Below are positions 51,418-59,983 of a stretch of DNA of 64,000 nucleotides, in pieces. Below the pieces are notes generated by a model. It did not search any database, had not been told where the DNA came from, and worked only from the letters and a program-made list of their open reading frames with translations. Positions within the stretch are counted from its first letter, which is position 1. The number at the start of each line of letters is the position of its first letter. The stretch is from Streptomyces sp. T12. Lineage in GTDB: Bacteria; Actinomycetota; Actinomycetes; Streptomycetales; Streptomycetaceae. The translations under genes were made by a program, and so were the position numbers. Location of the stretch: NCBI RefSeq assembly GCF_028736035.1, contig NZ_CP117867.1, forward strand, positions 1 through 64,000. Reading direction: 5' to 3'.

Positions 51418-52722
51418 CTACGTGCCTTCGAGGGCTGGCGGCTGGCCCAACAGCCAGGCGTGCGCGGCTTCAACGGAGTTCGTCGAGTGGGCGAACCGCG
51501 CGCCGGGCTGGAAGTACGCGTCGGCCAGGGCCTGCCAGCCACCTGCTTTTCGTTCAGCCGCCTGGAAGGCGCTGGCCAGGTTGTTCGCGACCTCGATGTA
51601 GGCAGGGGAGTCGGGGGAGACCCATGCGTCGACGACAGTTCGCACTATCTCGATCAGGGGCTCGTGCAGGCGTTTCGGCTTGTCGGCCAGGTCGACGCCC
51701 AGGCCCCAGGTCAGGCTGCGCATGGCGACGGTCTCCCAGGTGTCCTCGCCGCCGGCGTACAGCCGCCCGCTTCGCATGACGCCGGAGCGTTCGTACTCCA
51801 GCTCGGCGTGGTGCCGGGCTAGGCGGTACAGGGCAACGAGGAGGGACGCCACGGCTTTTGGGCCGGCGTCGAGGAAGGCGGACCGCAGTTGGTCGAGGTC
51901 CTCCGCAGGGGCGGGCACGACGGCCCGCAGGGGGCCTCGCTCTGCCTCCAGCTCGTCGAGCGGCGTCGGCTCGTCTCCGCGCTGCGCGGACGCCGTGCTG
52001 AGGTAGAGCGCCCGTCCGACGGCGTACCAGCCGCAGTCACGGGCATCGACGACCCGGAACGGATAGGGGGCGTCGTCGGGCATCTCGTCGGCCTCGCCGC
52101 CGTCCTGCGCCACCGCGCCGCGCAGGCTCGCATGCGCCTTCGCCGTCTGGGCGGTGGGCTGGGCCTCCCCGGTCAGGATCTGGCTGGCGGTCTCCATCGT
52201 CAGGGCCTGGACGGTGACGTGCCGGTCGGTGATCGGCGGGTACCGGGTCGCGAGCGCGGCCAGGATCGCGGTCGCCGCGTGCCGCAGGAAATCGTGCAGG
52301 GTCTGCGTCGTCCAGCGGCGCCGGGCCGTCACCTGCGCGAGCAGCATGCCAGGTCGGTGCCCGGCCAGCGGAGCCATCCCCGATTCCTGAGTCGGCCGAG
52401 GCCCCCAGACCTCGGCGCGTCCCCGGTACCAGCCCGCGTTCGGGTCGACCAGGTAGTCCACAGAGTCCGCGATCACCTGGGCGGCCTCCAGGCCCTCCGG
52501 CCCGGGCGGCAACATGGTGACCACCAGCAGTGGGGCGGTGAAGAGTTCGGTGCCCTCACTCAGTCCCAGCGGATCGTCCGCCATCGGCACCTCGGCCGGC
52601 GGCGGGCTACCGGCGGCGGGTTCGCCGCGCGAATCCACCACGACGGCGGCCTCGTCGTACGACAGACCCAAAGCCGCCATCTCCGCGCGGATCTTCAGCT
52701 TCCTCTTACGGTCTCGCGTCAT
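51418..52722 (-). CDS. Hypothetical protein
   Basis: A 434-residue soluble protein from the ATG at 52722, where the sequence becomes MTRDRKRKLKIRAEM; the frame extends upstream to 52791 but with rare composition. It starts with a basic helix, is otherwise alpha-helical and acidic, and has no signal, membrane or Cys motif. I do not recognise it. Third-position G/C bias supports coding. It is separated from both neighbours by gaps. Confidence 0.65.
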   Translation of the reverse strand: MTRDRKRKLKIRAEMAALGLSYDEAAVVVDSRGEPAAGSPPPAEVPMADDPLGLSEGTELFTAPLLVVTMLPPGPEGLEAAQVIADSVDYLVDPNAGWYRGRAEVWGPRPTQESGMAPLAGHRPGMLLAQVTARRRWTTQTLHDFLRHAATAILAALATRYPPITDRHVTVQALTMETASQILTGEAQPTAQTAKAHASLRGAVAQDGGEADEMPDDAPYPFRVVDARDCGWYAVGRALYLSTASAQRGDEPTPLDELEAERGPLRAVVPAPAEDLDQLRSAFLDAGPKAVASLLVALYRLARHHAELEYERSGVMRSGRLYAGGEDTWETVAMRSLTWGLGVDLADKPKRLHEPLIEIVRTVVDAWVSPDSPAYIEVANNLASAFQAAERKAGGWQALADAYFQPGARFAHSTNSVEAAHAWLLGQPPALEGT

Positions 52723-53073
52723 GCCCAGTCCCAGACTGCGCCACGTCCCACGCACGCGTCGCACCGGTGACAGCAGACGAGCACACCACACGCGATTCCG
52801 AGAACCTTGCCCGGATCACCGGGGCGCGGGCGTGGGCCGCGTGCCCCCTGCGGGCTCCGGCGTACGTGCACGCCGCGCCGCCACCCTACCGGCTACAGCC
52901 TGACACCGATGACGGCGTGACGAGCGCAGCGGCCGCATCCCCTCGAAGCCGCCCGCGTGGCCAACCGGGCGTGCCAGTCGCAGCTGACGAGCTCGCGGCG
53001 GCCTACGTGCCGGAAGTAAAGAGCCCGTCCTCCGATCGTCGGAGGACGGGCCGAGGGGGCATAGACGCCTACA
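52723..53073. other. Intergenic stretch
   Basis: Three hundred and fifty bases between two leftward units. A plus-strand frame (52767-53099) runs through it and over the terminator, so it is not accepted as a gene. Apart from the hairpin at 53023-53051, no feature was seen. Confidence 0.4.
53023..53051 (-). terminator. Hairpin terminator
   Basis: Perfect 13-bp stem GCCCGTCCTCCGA/TCGGAGGACGGGC with loop TCG, 23 bases beyond the stop of the leftward DUF397 gene. Confidence 0.85.
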
Positions 53074-53319
53074 TCATGCAGTGGCATCGGGAAGGTTGAA
53101 CTCGCCTTTGCCGGCGCCGTCGAGGAAGCACTCCCATACGTGGCGGGTCAGGACGAAGGGCGGGTTGCTCAGATCCTCGTTGTCGCGGAGGGCAACGCGG
53201 CCGTCGGGCAAGAAGGCCACCTCAAGGCACCCTCCTTGGCCGCTGGACGCAGAGGCCTTGAACCAGTCCAGGTCTGGCAGGAAGTCGGGCTGTGCGGGAT
53301 GCCCGGTGCTGCTGGTCAT
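53074..53319 (-). CDS. DUF397 protein
   Basis: An 81-residue DUF397 protein: WFKASASSGQGGCLEVAFLPDGRVALRDNEDLSNPPFVLTRHVWECFL shows the typical W..S..S...GGC-EVA, then VALRD, then W..F. DUF397 proteins are small partners of XRE regulators of the WhiJ type and relieve or modify their repression. The start overlaps the stop of the XRE gene by 4 bases, so they form a pair. Confidence 0.92.
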   Translation of the reverse strand: MTSSTGHPAQPDFLPDLDWFKASASSGQGGCLEVAFLPDGRVALRDNEDLSNPPFVLTRHVWECFLDGAGKGEFNLPDATA

Positions 53320-54182
53320 TGCTTCTCCTCTGCGGCGTGGTGGAGCAGCGCCGCGGTCTCTTCGGGATCAAGGGCCTTGGCCTGGAGCAAGCCGAACGAA
53401 GTCGTGAAACGTCGCACATCGGGCTTCTTCTCCAAATAGAGATTCCCGACAGGGCTGTCGACATAGACAACCGGGTCGGACTCCTCGAACTCGAGGAGGG
53501 AGAACGCCCCGGCAAGGCCCGAATGCGCCCCCTTGGCGATGGGGACGATCTGCAGCGTCACGTTGGGCATGGCGGCTACCTCGATCAGGTGGCCGATCTG
53601 CTCACGCATGACGTCCGGTCCGCCAACAGGCCGGCGGATCACTTGCTCATCGAGGATCGCCCACAGTTCCAGCGGGTCCCGGTCCCCGGGCAAGAGAAGC
53701 TCTTGCCGCTTTGTCCGTACCGACACCAGGTCCTCGATGTCGTGCGGCCGATTGCCCGGGTGAGCTGACATCACCGCGCGGGCGTAGTCGGGAGTCTGTA
53801 GGAGCCCGTGGACCAGCACGGGCTCCCAGGCACGTTCGACGCGTGCGTCGGTTTCCAGCCCCAACAGCACTTCGAGGCCGCTCGGCAGAATCTCCCGGTA
53901 GGCGTCCCACCATCCCGGCTGTTCCGAGTCGGTGAGCATGCTGAGCAGCGCGAGTACCTGGCGCTCTTCTGAGACGCCGTACAGCTCACAGAGCTTGGCG
54001 ATCTCATCGGGCTTCGGCTTGACCCGTCCGCTGCCGGTCTCCATACGGCTGATCCGGGTTTCGGAGCACTGCAGATGCGCCGCTGCGTCGGCGACCAGGA
54101 GCCCGCGGGCCTTGCGCAGGCGCCGGAGCTCGGCGCCGAGCTGGCGCTTGTTGACCGTGGGTGTCCTCGGCTGAGTAGCCAT
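53316..54182 (-). CDS. XRE regulator with DUF5753 (WhiJ-like)
   Basis: A 288-residue regulator from the ATG at 54182 (GAAGGGGG upstream); the open frame to 54275 crosses the promoter. The helix-turn-helix lies near residues 13-55 (LGAELRRLRKARGLLVADAAAHLQCSETRISRMETGSG). The remaining 200 residues are DUF5753 (EQPGWWDAYREIL, LLQTPDYARAVM, LRQQL-like MPNVTLQIVP, FSLLEFEESDPVVYVDS). WhiJ-type proteins act with DUF397 and an ATPase in developmental or antibiotic control. Divergent from the ATPase operon. Confidence 0.92.
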   Translation of the reverse strand: MATQPRTPTVNKRQLGAELRRLRKARGLLVADAAAHLQCSETRISRMETGSGRVKPKPDEIAKLCELYGVSEERQVLALLSMLTDSEQPGWWDAYREILPSGLEVLLGLETDARVERAWEPVLVHGLLQTPDYARAVMSAHPGNRPHDIEDLVSVRTKRQELLLPGDRDPLELWAILDEQVIRRPVGGPDVMREQIGHLIEVAAMPNVTLQIVPIAKGAHSGLAGAFSLLEFEESDPVVYVDSPVGNLYLEKKPDVRRFTTSFGLLQAKALDPEETAALLHHAAEEKQ

Positions 54183-54223
54183 GCGTCGCCGCCCCCTTCC
54201 CCTCCGTCGCTTGCCCTGCGCTT

Positions 54224-54345
54224 GCGCACTTGCCTGCCCATAGTTTGCCGCACGGTCCCTGTGAGCTGCACACATAGCAGGTCATCCCTCTCCGAGTATT
54301 CCGCACGCACGTTCGTAACTTGCTAGGAATTTGCTGCGCACTTGC
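54224..54345. promoter_or_regulatory. Divergent control region with GCGCACTTGC repeats
   Basis: GCGCACTTGC occurs at 54224-54233 and 54336-54345; the second lies within the dyad TGCGCACTTGCGCA. Several TTGC motifs lie between. The region separates the XRE regulator from the operon starting at 54449, so autoregulation is likely. The sites may be bound by the XRE protein; this is inferred. Confidence 0.45.
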
Positions 54346-54448
54346 GCAGACAGTGCGCATGGCGTCACTCTAGAGGCAGTTGGACACGTCAGGTAGCGGC
54401 CCAATCGCTGCGTGTCGATCAGTGGCCGTCGGGTGATCGGAAGCGCTC

Positions 54449-54724
54449 ATGACACCGTTCGTGCAGGCCACAGGCTCGGAACCGACGGTGTCCACGCTGC
54501 TGTCGGCGTCCGTCGATGTCCGTGCCGAGGTGCTTGATCCCCTGCGGATGAGTCCCGAGCAGACCCTCCGTCTGACCGGGTCCGCCTGTGCCCGGTGTGG
54601 CGGGACTGACGACTTGCGCCCAGGCGGCCTGGCCTACACGGCCAGCGGTCCGGATGGTCGCGGCCGCCTGGCGTGGCATGTCCAGGTCTGTCGGCACCAC
54701 GCCGCTACGGGAGGCACGTGGTGA
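54449..54724 (+). CDS. Small zinc-motif protein
   Basis: A 91-residue protein. ATG at 54449; no strong ribosome site. The centre has CARCGGTDDL and a C-terminal VCRHH, a possible CCCH or CCHH zinc site. Otherwise unrecognised. It is the first of a run of overlapping genes (its stop overlaps GTG at 54721) transcribed away from the XRE regulator. Confidence 0.6.
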   Translation: MTPFVQATGSEPTVSTLLSASVDVRAEVLDPLRMSPEQTLRLTGSACARCGGTDDLRPGGLAYTASGPDGRGRLAWHVQVCRHHAATGGTW

Positions 54725-55557
54725 GCTCCGGGGCTGCAGTTCCGATCGAGACCGTCGGCACCATCGCCGACGCCCCGAGCGTCGTGCTCTACACGTGCAC
54801 CTTCACGTCGCAGGTCGCGGCTCATGCGCTGGCGGCCCTCCGCGACTTCGCCGTGTACCAGGGCTGGACGGTCGTACATGAGGTGTATGACCTCGCGCCG
54901 CTCGACTCACCGCGGCGTCGCCGCACTGGCTGGCGGACCGTGGAGCATGCCCTTTCCCGCGGTGATGCCTCCGGCCTGCTCGCGCCCGCCGAACAGGAGA
55001 TCGCCTGGTACCCCGGTGACCGCATGGCGCTGCGGACATGGCTGCTCAGCGTGCCCGCATTCGCCGCGTACCCACAGGCCGGGCCGCGCAGCCTGGCTCT
55101 CACGTCCTCCGAGGGTGGCGCTGAAACGGCATCGTCTGTCATCGGCGCCCCTGTCGACCGCCAGTGGTCCCGTTCGTATCTGCTCGCTCCCAGGAGCCTG
55201 AGGCGCATCAGGTCAGAGGCCTTCACCCACCTGACGATCCTGGGATGGCCCGGCGACATCGTCGCGGCAGTCGAAGTGCTGGCCCGGCTCGCGTGCAACG
55301 CCATCGACCATGGCAAATCGAGCGAGCCTGCCGGGCAGATGGACGTGCTCCTGGCCGTGACCGAGGCCGACGAACTGCGCATAGACGTCCGGGACCCATC
55401 CCCCGACTTCCCCGACAGCCAGGCCGCCATCGGCGGCGAGAAAGGGGGCGGCCTGCGGGAGGTACGCCTGCTCGGCGCCGAGGTGACTTGGAGCCTTGCC
55501 GCAGACGGCCACAGCAAGACCGTCCGCGCCCTCCTGACGCCAGGGGAGGCTCAGTGA
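54721..55557 (+). CDS. HATPase protein with recombinase-like N-terminus
   Basis: About 278 residues from the GTG overlapping the previous stop. The first 105 residues (VVLYTCTFTSQVAAHALAALRDFAVYQGWTVV, then RRRRTGWRTVEHAL) follow the order of a serine-recombinase N-terminal fold, but the catalytic Ser is not seen. The C-terminal part (near 165-278) is a GHKL/anti-sigma type ATPase: CNAIDH as the N box, IDVRDPSPDFPD as the D-x-G-like box, GGGLREVRLLG as the G box. Similar ATPases (AbaA/RsbW-like) accompany WhiJ-type genes. Confidence 0.75.
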   Translation: MSSGAAVPIETVGTIADAPSVVLYTCTFTSQVAAHALAALRDFAVYQGWTVVHEVYDLAPLDSPRRRRTGWRTVEHALSRGDASGLLAPAEQEIAWYPGDRMALRTWLLSVPAFAAYPQAGPRSLALTSSEGGAETASSVIGAPVDRQWSRSYLLAPRSLRRIRSEAFTHLTILGWPGDIVAAVEVLARLACNAIDHGKSSEPAGQMDVLLAVTEADELRIDVRDPSPDFPDSQAAIGGEKGGGLREVRLLGAEVTWSLAADGHSKTVRALLTPGEAQ

Positions 55558-56423
55558 TCATCGCGGTCGAGTACCAGGCCAATGTCCACGAGCTCTTGCC
55601 CGTGGATACCGACCTGACCGGGGCTGTCATTGAACGCGTCCTTGACCCTCGCGAGCCGCGGATGGATCGAGAGGAGTCCGCACTCCTCGCGCTGCTCTTG
55701 CGTGGTCACCTCGCCGTGCTCGTACCCGAGTTGAAGGACGCGCTGGAAGCCGCCTCCCGGAAGAACGAAGACCTGCACGCCCAAGCTCAGCGCAGCCTCG
55801 ACGAGGCCGCGTACCTCCTTGCCGCACGGCCCATCTACACCGCGCGCGGCACGGTAGCCGTGGTTCCCCTCGCTCGCTGTTGCCGCGACCTCCACCGTCA
55901 CTACGCGGCGAGCTCCCCCCTGCCCCCAGAGGACGTGATGACGACGACAGCCGTACAGACGCCTCGCCCGGCCCTCCGCCGCGGCGGGGACGTGATGAAC
56001 GAACGCATCAAGATCGCCCCCCGACGCGGCACGAGACCGCCCCGGGCCGAGGATGCGTGCCGAGTGGGTGCCATGCGTCGGGTCACTGCCGCTCGCCTGC
56101 GGTACTGCGGGCTTGAAGCGCTCGCCGAGGACGTGATGACCATCGTGTCTGAACTGCTCACCAACGCGGTACTGCACAGCGGCACCACGGAGATCAGCCT
56201 GAACCTCGAGGTCCGGGACGGCTTCCTGCGCATCGTCGTCATCGACGGCATGCCGGGCCACGCCAACGCCTCGCGCAAGCCTGTCGAAGACAACGCCGAA
56301 GCAGGGCGTGGGCTCGCGCTCGTCGAGGCCCTGGCCAAAGAGCACGGCGGCGCCTGGGGCACCAGCGACGACGGCACAGAGACCTGGTGCAGCCTCGCCG
56401 TGCCAGATGGAGACCGGCCGTGA
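55554..56423 (+). CDS. DUF6415-like/HATPase fusion protein
   Basis: A 289-residue frame from GTG at 55554, in GTGA overlap, with no internal stop. Residues 1-120 resemble DUF6415 proteins (ALLALLLRGHLAVLVPELKDALEAAS). Residues about 150-285 are a GHKL/RsbW-type ATPase: ELLTNAVLHSG (N box), IVVIDGMPG (D box) and GRGLALVEALAKEHGG (G box). Internal Met codons at 55936 and 55995 have ribosome-like sequence and could start the ATPase alone. A true fusion or two products are both possible. Confidence 0.75.
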   Translation: MIIAVEYQANVHELLPVDTDLTGAVIERVLDPREPRMDREESALLALLLRGHLAVLVPELKDALEAASRKNEDLHAQAQRSLDEAAYLLAARPIYTARGTVAVVPLARCCRDLHRHYAASSPLPPEDVMTTTAVQTPRPALRRGGDVMNERIKIAPRRGTRPPRAEDACRVGAMRRVTAARLRYCGLEALAEDVMTIVSELLTNAVLHSGTTEISLNLEVRDGFLRIVVIDGMPGHANASRKPVEDNAEAGRGLALVEALAKEHGGAWGTSDDGTETWCSLAVPDGDRP

Positions 56424-56848
56424 CCGCCCCGGCAGAGGTCCCGGCCTGGACACACCCCGTACGGGCTGCTGTGCTTCCCTTCGACGCCGACCGGCTCCGC
56501 TGGGTGCTGAACAAGGTCCAGACGTGGAAGCCGTACATCGACGGCTCGTTGCTCGACGACCTCGCGGCCGTGCTCGACGACTACACGCCAAGCGAGGACG
56601 AGATCGGCGAGAGCGCGATGCGACTGCGCGGGCACCTGATGCGGCTCGTGAACCTTGCCGTGACCGCCAATGTCGTTGATCAGGACAAGCAGGTCGGCGA
56701 ACTCGTAGAGAAGGCACGCGCCGTCCGGTCGCAGGACCTGCCGGCAGACCCCCTGAAGGCCGTCGGGTACGTCCGTCAGATGGGCTGGACCCTCGACGCA
56801 CTGCTCGAACGCCTGGTGGCGAACCAGTGCCTGAAGGAGGAGTCGTGA
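56420..56848 (+). CDS. DUF6415-like protein
   Basis: A 142-residue protein from GTG in GTGA. The helical pattern (AMRLRGHLMRLVNLAVTANVV) resembles the N-terminal part of the fusion protein before it. DUF6415 proteins are frequent in Streptomyces accessory clusters; no activity is known. The stop overlaps the next GTG. Confidence 0.65.
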   Translation: MTAPAEVPAWTHPVRAAVLPFDADRLRWVLNKVQTWKPYIDGSLLDDLAAVLDDYTPSEDEIGESAMRLRGHLMRLVNLAVTANVVDQDKQVGELVEKARAVRSQDLPADPLKAVGYVRQMGWTLDALLERLVANQCLKEES

Positions 56849-57591
56849 TCGTCCCTCCACTGCCGTACAGCCCGTACGCACCAACCAGAAAGAGGGACCG
56901 TTCAGTGCGTTCCGCGACCGGGCTGGGCCCGGCCCCCTTCATCACCGCGAGGGAGGGGGAGGACGCAGCGCCGGCGGACGACCTGGTCATCCTCAATCCC
57001 GAACGCTGGCCCACGATCCACTACTGGGACGAGGATCCCAGGGACCGGCCCTTGCAGCGGGCAGGGCTGAGCGTGCTGTGGGCGCGGTGCTGGCTCAACC
57101 CCTTGGACGACCGGGGCATGCCGATGGGTGCACCCGTGTGGAAGGACATGCACCCCTACCGGCAGATGGGGACGATGCTTGGCCTGCGGTGTCAGGTCTG
57201 CGCGGGGCCGGCGAAGACTCCTCTTGGGTACGTCTTCCTCGCCGGGCCGAAGGACCAGGACCCCGCGCAGCCGACGTTCGACACGAACCAGCCTCCGGTG
57301 TGCCCGAAGCACGCCCGCTCGGCTGCCGCTCTCTGCCCGCACATGGAGAAGAACCCCATGGTCTTCCTCGTGCAGGCGGGCGACGCCCCCTTGTACGGCG
57401 TGCACGGCACCGTCTACGGCCTCAACGCGAGCAGCGAGGTGGTCGTCGTTGCGACGCCGGACCACGCCCTGCCCTTCGGACACCCCAACATAGCCACCAC
57501 GGTCGCGTCGCAGCTGATCCGCCGACTGACCTCGTTCCGTGTCCTCGGTATCGATGAGCTGACGCAGGAGTTGACGGCGCTCGCCACATGA
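56845..57591 (+). CDS. Hypothetical Cys/His-containing protein
   Basis: A 248-residue soluble protein from the GTG at 56845. CQVCAGPAK near residue 120, then CPKHAR near 152 and CPHMEK near 163, suggest a zinc-binding centre. The flanks (FDTNQPPVCPKHA) look conserved but I cannot name a family. Coupled by overlaps to both neighbours. Confidence 0.65.
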   Translation: MIVPPLPYSPYAPTRKRDRSVRSATGLGPAPFITAREGEDAAPADDLVILNPERWPTIHYWDEDPRDRPLQRAGLSVLWARCWLNPLDDRGMPMGAPVWKDMHPYRQMGTMLGLRCQVCAGPAKTPLGYVFLAGPKDQDPAQPTFDTNQPPVCPKHARSAAALCPHMEKNPMVFLVQAGDAPLYGVHGTVYGLNASSEVVVVATPDHALPFGHPNIATTVASQLIRRLTSFRVLGIDELTQELTALAT

Positions 57592-58352
57592 AGCCCCTGT
57601 CCGGTGACCCGGACTCACCTCCACTACGCGGCAGCGAACTCCCTTCCCACGCAAGCGGGCCCGTGACCTGTCACCAGGCGGCCCTCACACGAGACGAGGC
57701 TTTGGTGTACGTAATGCGTCTGGCCACCGACGACGACCGGGCGGTGGTCCACGGACTCCTCCGAGCTCGCGATGACTGGTCGTGTCAGCGCGGCCTGTTA
57801 CCCGCGGACGGCATGGCCATCCGTGTGCTCGTCGGGGATGTCGACGACGACATGGCTCTGATGCTCCTTGCAGAGGACGACGCCGTCGTGGGCTGCATGG
57901 CCATCTACGCCACCACGCCCGAGTGGGGATGGACGCCGAGCGAGCGTACGGAGGTGTCCATGAGCGTGGCTCTGATGTACACCCACCCCGACCAGCACGG
58001 GGGTCACCTGGCGCGTCTGATGACCCTGTGGGTGCTCGACTACGCCGCCCGCCGCCCCGATCCCGAGCCGAAGTGGGTGCGCTGCACGGTCCCCAACCTC
58101 CAGCTTGCACGCTACTTCCGCGACGACCTCGGCTGGAACGAGGTCCGAGTCATCGTCGACGGTCAGAGGCCGCGCCGGGTCCAGATGCAACAGCGTCCCC
58201 GTCAGATGCCCGGACTATCCGCCCTGATCACCGGTGACGGCCCGCTCCTCAAGCCCAGCGTCCCGACGCTCACCACATTCCCCGTTGCACCCCGGCAGGC
58301 ATGCCAGAACCCGGACATCGTCACCAGCGACCAGGGAGGAGGCCGCCCATGA
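57588..58352 (+). CDS. GNAT-type acetyltransferase
   Basis: A 254-residue protein, ATG in ATGA. After about 35 residues of probable lead, residues 40-190 show the GNAT pattern: a substrate strand (DDAVVGCMAIYATTPEW), the acetyl-CoA-binding region MYTHPDQHGGHLARLMTLWVLDYAAR (Q/R-x-x-G-x-L analogue) and a C-terminal N-x-x-L-ARYFRDDLGWNEV. The substrate is unknown. The C-terminal 60 residues are basic and Pro-rich, of unknown role. Confidence 0.8.
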   Translation: MKPLSGDPDSPPLRGSELPSHASGPVTCHQAALTRDEALVYVMRLATDDDRAVVHGLLRARDDWSCQRGLLPADGMAIRVLVGDVDDDMALMLLAEDDAVVGCMAIYATTPEWGWTPSERTEVSMSVALMYTHPDQHGGHLARLMTLWVLDYAARRPDPEPKWVRCTVPNLQLARYFRDDLGWNEVRVIVDGQRPRRVQMQQRPRQMPGLSALITGDGPLLKPSVPTLTTFPVAPRQACQNPDIVTSDQGGGRP

Positions 58353-58474
58353 CCTCACGCCCGAAGCGGCCGCTGCGGACCCGGATCGCCGAGGCGGTCA
58401 TCACGACCACGCTGGCCGGGCTCATCGTCCTCGCCTTCGGCGTCGCGCTGGTCCACACGCTCTGGACCCGCTGA
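58349..58474 (+). CDS. Single-TM micropeptide
   Basis: A 41-residue peptide, ATG overlapping the stop of the acetyltransferase gene. Basic N-terminus (TSRPKRPLRTRI) and one membrane helix (AVITTTLAGLIVLAFGVALVHTLW). Typical positive-inside topology. Function unknown; 17 bases before the next gene. Confidence 0.55.
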   Translation: MTSRPKRPLRTRIAEAVITTTLAGLIVLAFGVALVHTLWTR

Positions 58475-58491
58475 GAGAAGGGAGGACAACG

Positions 58492-59013
58492 ATGACCGCC
58501 GGATCTGCGGCGTCCCAGCCCCCGCACCACCAGGGCGGACCGACCGCCGACGGCGTCCTGGAGAACCCGTGGAAGCGCTCGCAGTACCTGACGCTCCAGT
58601 ACGCCACGACCGATCCCGACGTGGAGGACAAGGCGACAGCCAACGTCGGCCTGTTGCTCGTCGCGTGGGCCGTACCTGAATCGACCGCTGAGACGATCAT
58701 CAGCTGTACCCGGGCCCTCATCGCCGACGCGGTGGAGACTCACGCCGGCGACCGGATCGCCGTCGCCACCGTACTGGCCGACGGCCAGGTGAGCGTCAAC
58801 GTCGTGTCGGTCTCCTGCACCCAGCCTCATACAGACCTCATTGACCCGGACAGCGCCCGCGTGCTGCACAGCGTGGCCAACCAGTGGGGAGCCGGCGAGC
58901 CGAGCACGCGGTGCCTGTGCACCGACTTGGCATTGGTGGCGGAGGACTGGAAGCCCGGACGCATGTTCATCGCCCGCCCCACCAACCCCCGGCCCTTCTC
59001 CCCCGGCCCCTAG
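58492..59013 (+). CDS. Hypothetical soluble protein
   Basis: A 173-residue protein; ATG at 58492 after GGAGG. It has an alpha/beta fold with strands (VGLLLVAWAVPESTAE, RIAVATVLADGQVSVNVVSV) and two Cys in CLCTDL. I do not recognise the family. It closes the operon 54449-59013; a terminator follows. Confidence 0.65.
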   Translation: MTAGSAASQPPHHQGGPTADGVLENPWKRSQYLTLQYATTDPDVEDKATANVGLLLVAWAVPESTAETIISCTRALIADAVETHAGDRIAVATVLADGQVSVNVVSVSCTQPHTDLIDPDSARVLHSVANQWGAGEPSTRCLCTDLALVAEDWKPGRMFIARPTNPRPFSPGP

Positions 59014-59051
59014 ACCCGCAGGACCGTGCCCCCGTCGCGGTTCTGCTCCGA

Positions 59052-59095
59052 GGCGCCCCCGCCCGATTCCCCCGACTCGGTCGGGCGGGGGCGCC
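59052..59095 (+). terminator. Hairpin terminator
   Basis: Perfect 15-bp stem (59052-59066 with 59081-59095), 38 bases after the stop at 59013. Confidence 0.85.
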
Positions 59096-59124
59096 CTACC
59101 CCTCACCGATCACTGGAGAGCGCC

Positions 59125-59178
59125 ATGAACACCACCCTTGACGAGCCGCCGCGCCACGGCCACGGGGGTGCGCAGTGA
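59125..59178 (+). CDS. 17-residue leader ORF
   Basis: ATG at 59125 after GGAG, 17 codons (MNTTLDEPPRHGHGGAQ) and a TGA that overlaps the GTG of the methyltransferase gene. It could couple translation to the next gene or be a small peptide. The good ribosome site and overlap support translation; nothing more is known. Confidence 0.45.
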   Translation: MNTTLDEPPRHGHGGAQ

Positions 59179-59906
59179 TCGACGTCAGCACGCCCGCGAG
59201 TGCCCGGATGCACTGCTACCTGCTGGGCGGCACCGACCACTACACCGCCGACCGCCTTGCCGTCGGCGTGCTGCGGCAGCTCCATCCCGGCGCGGCCGTC
59301 CAGGCCCGGCAGGCCCGCGCGTACGCGCACAGCGCCCTCGACCGCCTCGCCCGCGACGGCATCGCCCAGCTGCTCGACCTGGGGTGCGGACTGCCCCACC
59401 GCCCCCACCTCCATGACACGGTCACGCGTCGGCAGCCGGGGGCCCGGACCGTCTACACCGACCGCGATCCGATCGTGCTCGCGCACGGCCGCATGATGCT
59501 GGAGGAGTCCGCCAACGTGCGGGTGATCAAGGCCGACCTGAGCAGGCCCGGCATCCTCCAGCACCCCGCCCTGCAGGAGCACCTCGACCTGACCGAGCCC
59601 GTCGCCGTCACCGCCGTCAACCTCCTGGAGCACCTCGACGACGACGCCGCCAGCCGCCTCCTGCGCGACCTGTCGGCCCTCGCCCCCGCCAGCGTCGTGG
59701 TCATCGCCACCCCCGTGTGCGCCGACCCCTCCCGCGCCGCTCTGATCACCCTGGCGATGGACCGGGCCGCCCACGGCGCCTGGGGCAGACTCCGCACCCC
59801 GCAGGAGGCCAAGACACTGCACCCCGCGCTGAGTTCGGGTCTCATCCACGCCCCCAGCGCCCATCCCCAGCTCGCCACCGCGCTGATCGCCACCACTGAG
59901 CTGTAG
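59175..59906 (+). CDS. SAM-dependent methyltransferase, DUF574
   Basis: A 243-residue protein from GTG at 59175. It fits the S-adenosyl methyltransferase family DUF574 (PF04672) of actinobacteria: start with CYLLGGTDHYTADR, LLDLGCGLPHRPHLHD as the SAM-binding motif I (near 73), then YTDRDPIVLAHGR, and later VNLLEHLDDD. The substrate is unknown. It lies before the RiPP locus but is separated by two terminators and an opposed regulator, so membership is unsure. Confidence 0.88.
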   Translation: MIDVSTPASARMHCYLLGGTDHYTADRLAVGVLRQLHPGAAVQARQARAYAHSALDRLARDGIAQLLDLGCGLPHRPHLHDTVTRRQPGARTVYTDRDPIVLAHGRMMLEESANVRVIKADLSRPGILQHPALQEHLDLTEPVAVTAVNLLEHLDDDAASRLLRDLSALAPASVVVIATPVCADPSRAALITLAMDRAAHGAWGRLRTPQEAKTLHPALSSGLIHAPSAHPQLATALIATTEL

Positions 59907-59912
59907 AGCCCC

Positions 59913-59951
59913 GCTGCCCGCGCCGTGCCGAGATCAAAGGGCGCGGGCAGC
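59913..59951. terminator. Hairpin terminator
   Basis: A 12-bp perfect stem (59913-59924 with 59940-59951), starting 7 bases after the methyltransferase stop. Confidence 0.8.
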
Positions 59952-59983
59952 CTACGCCGGCGGTTGCGGCCTTGCCGCCGGTA

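Noticed and set aside
52767..53099. Plus-strand frame of 110 codons
   Set aside because: It runs across the strong terminator at 53023-53051 and has no ribosome site or recognisable content.
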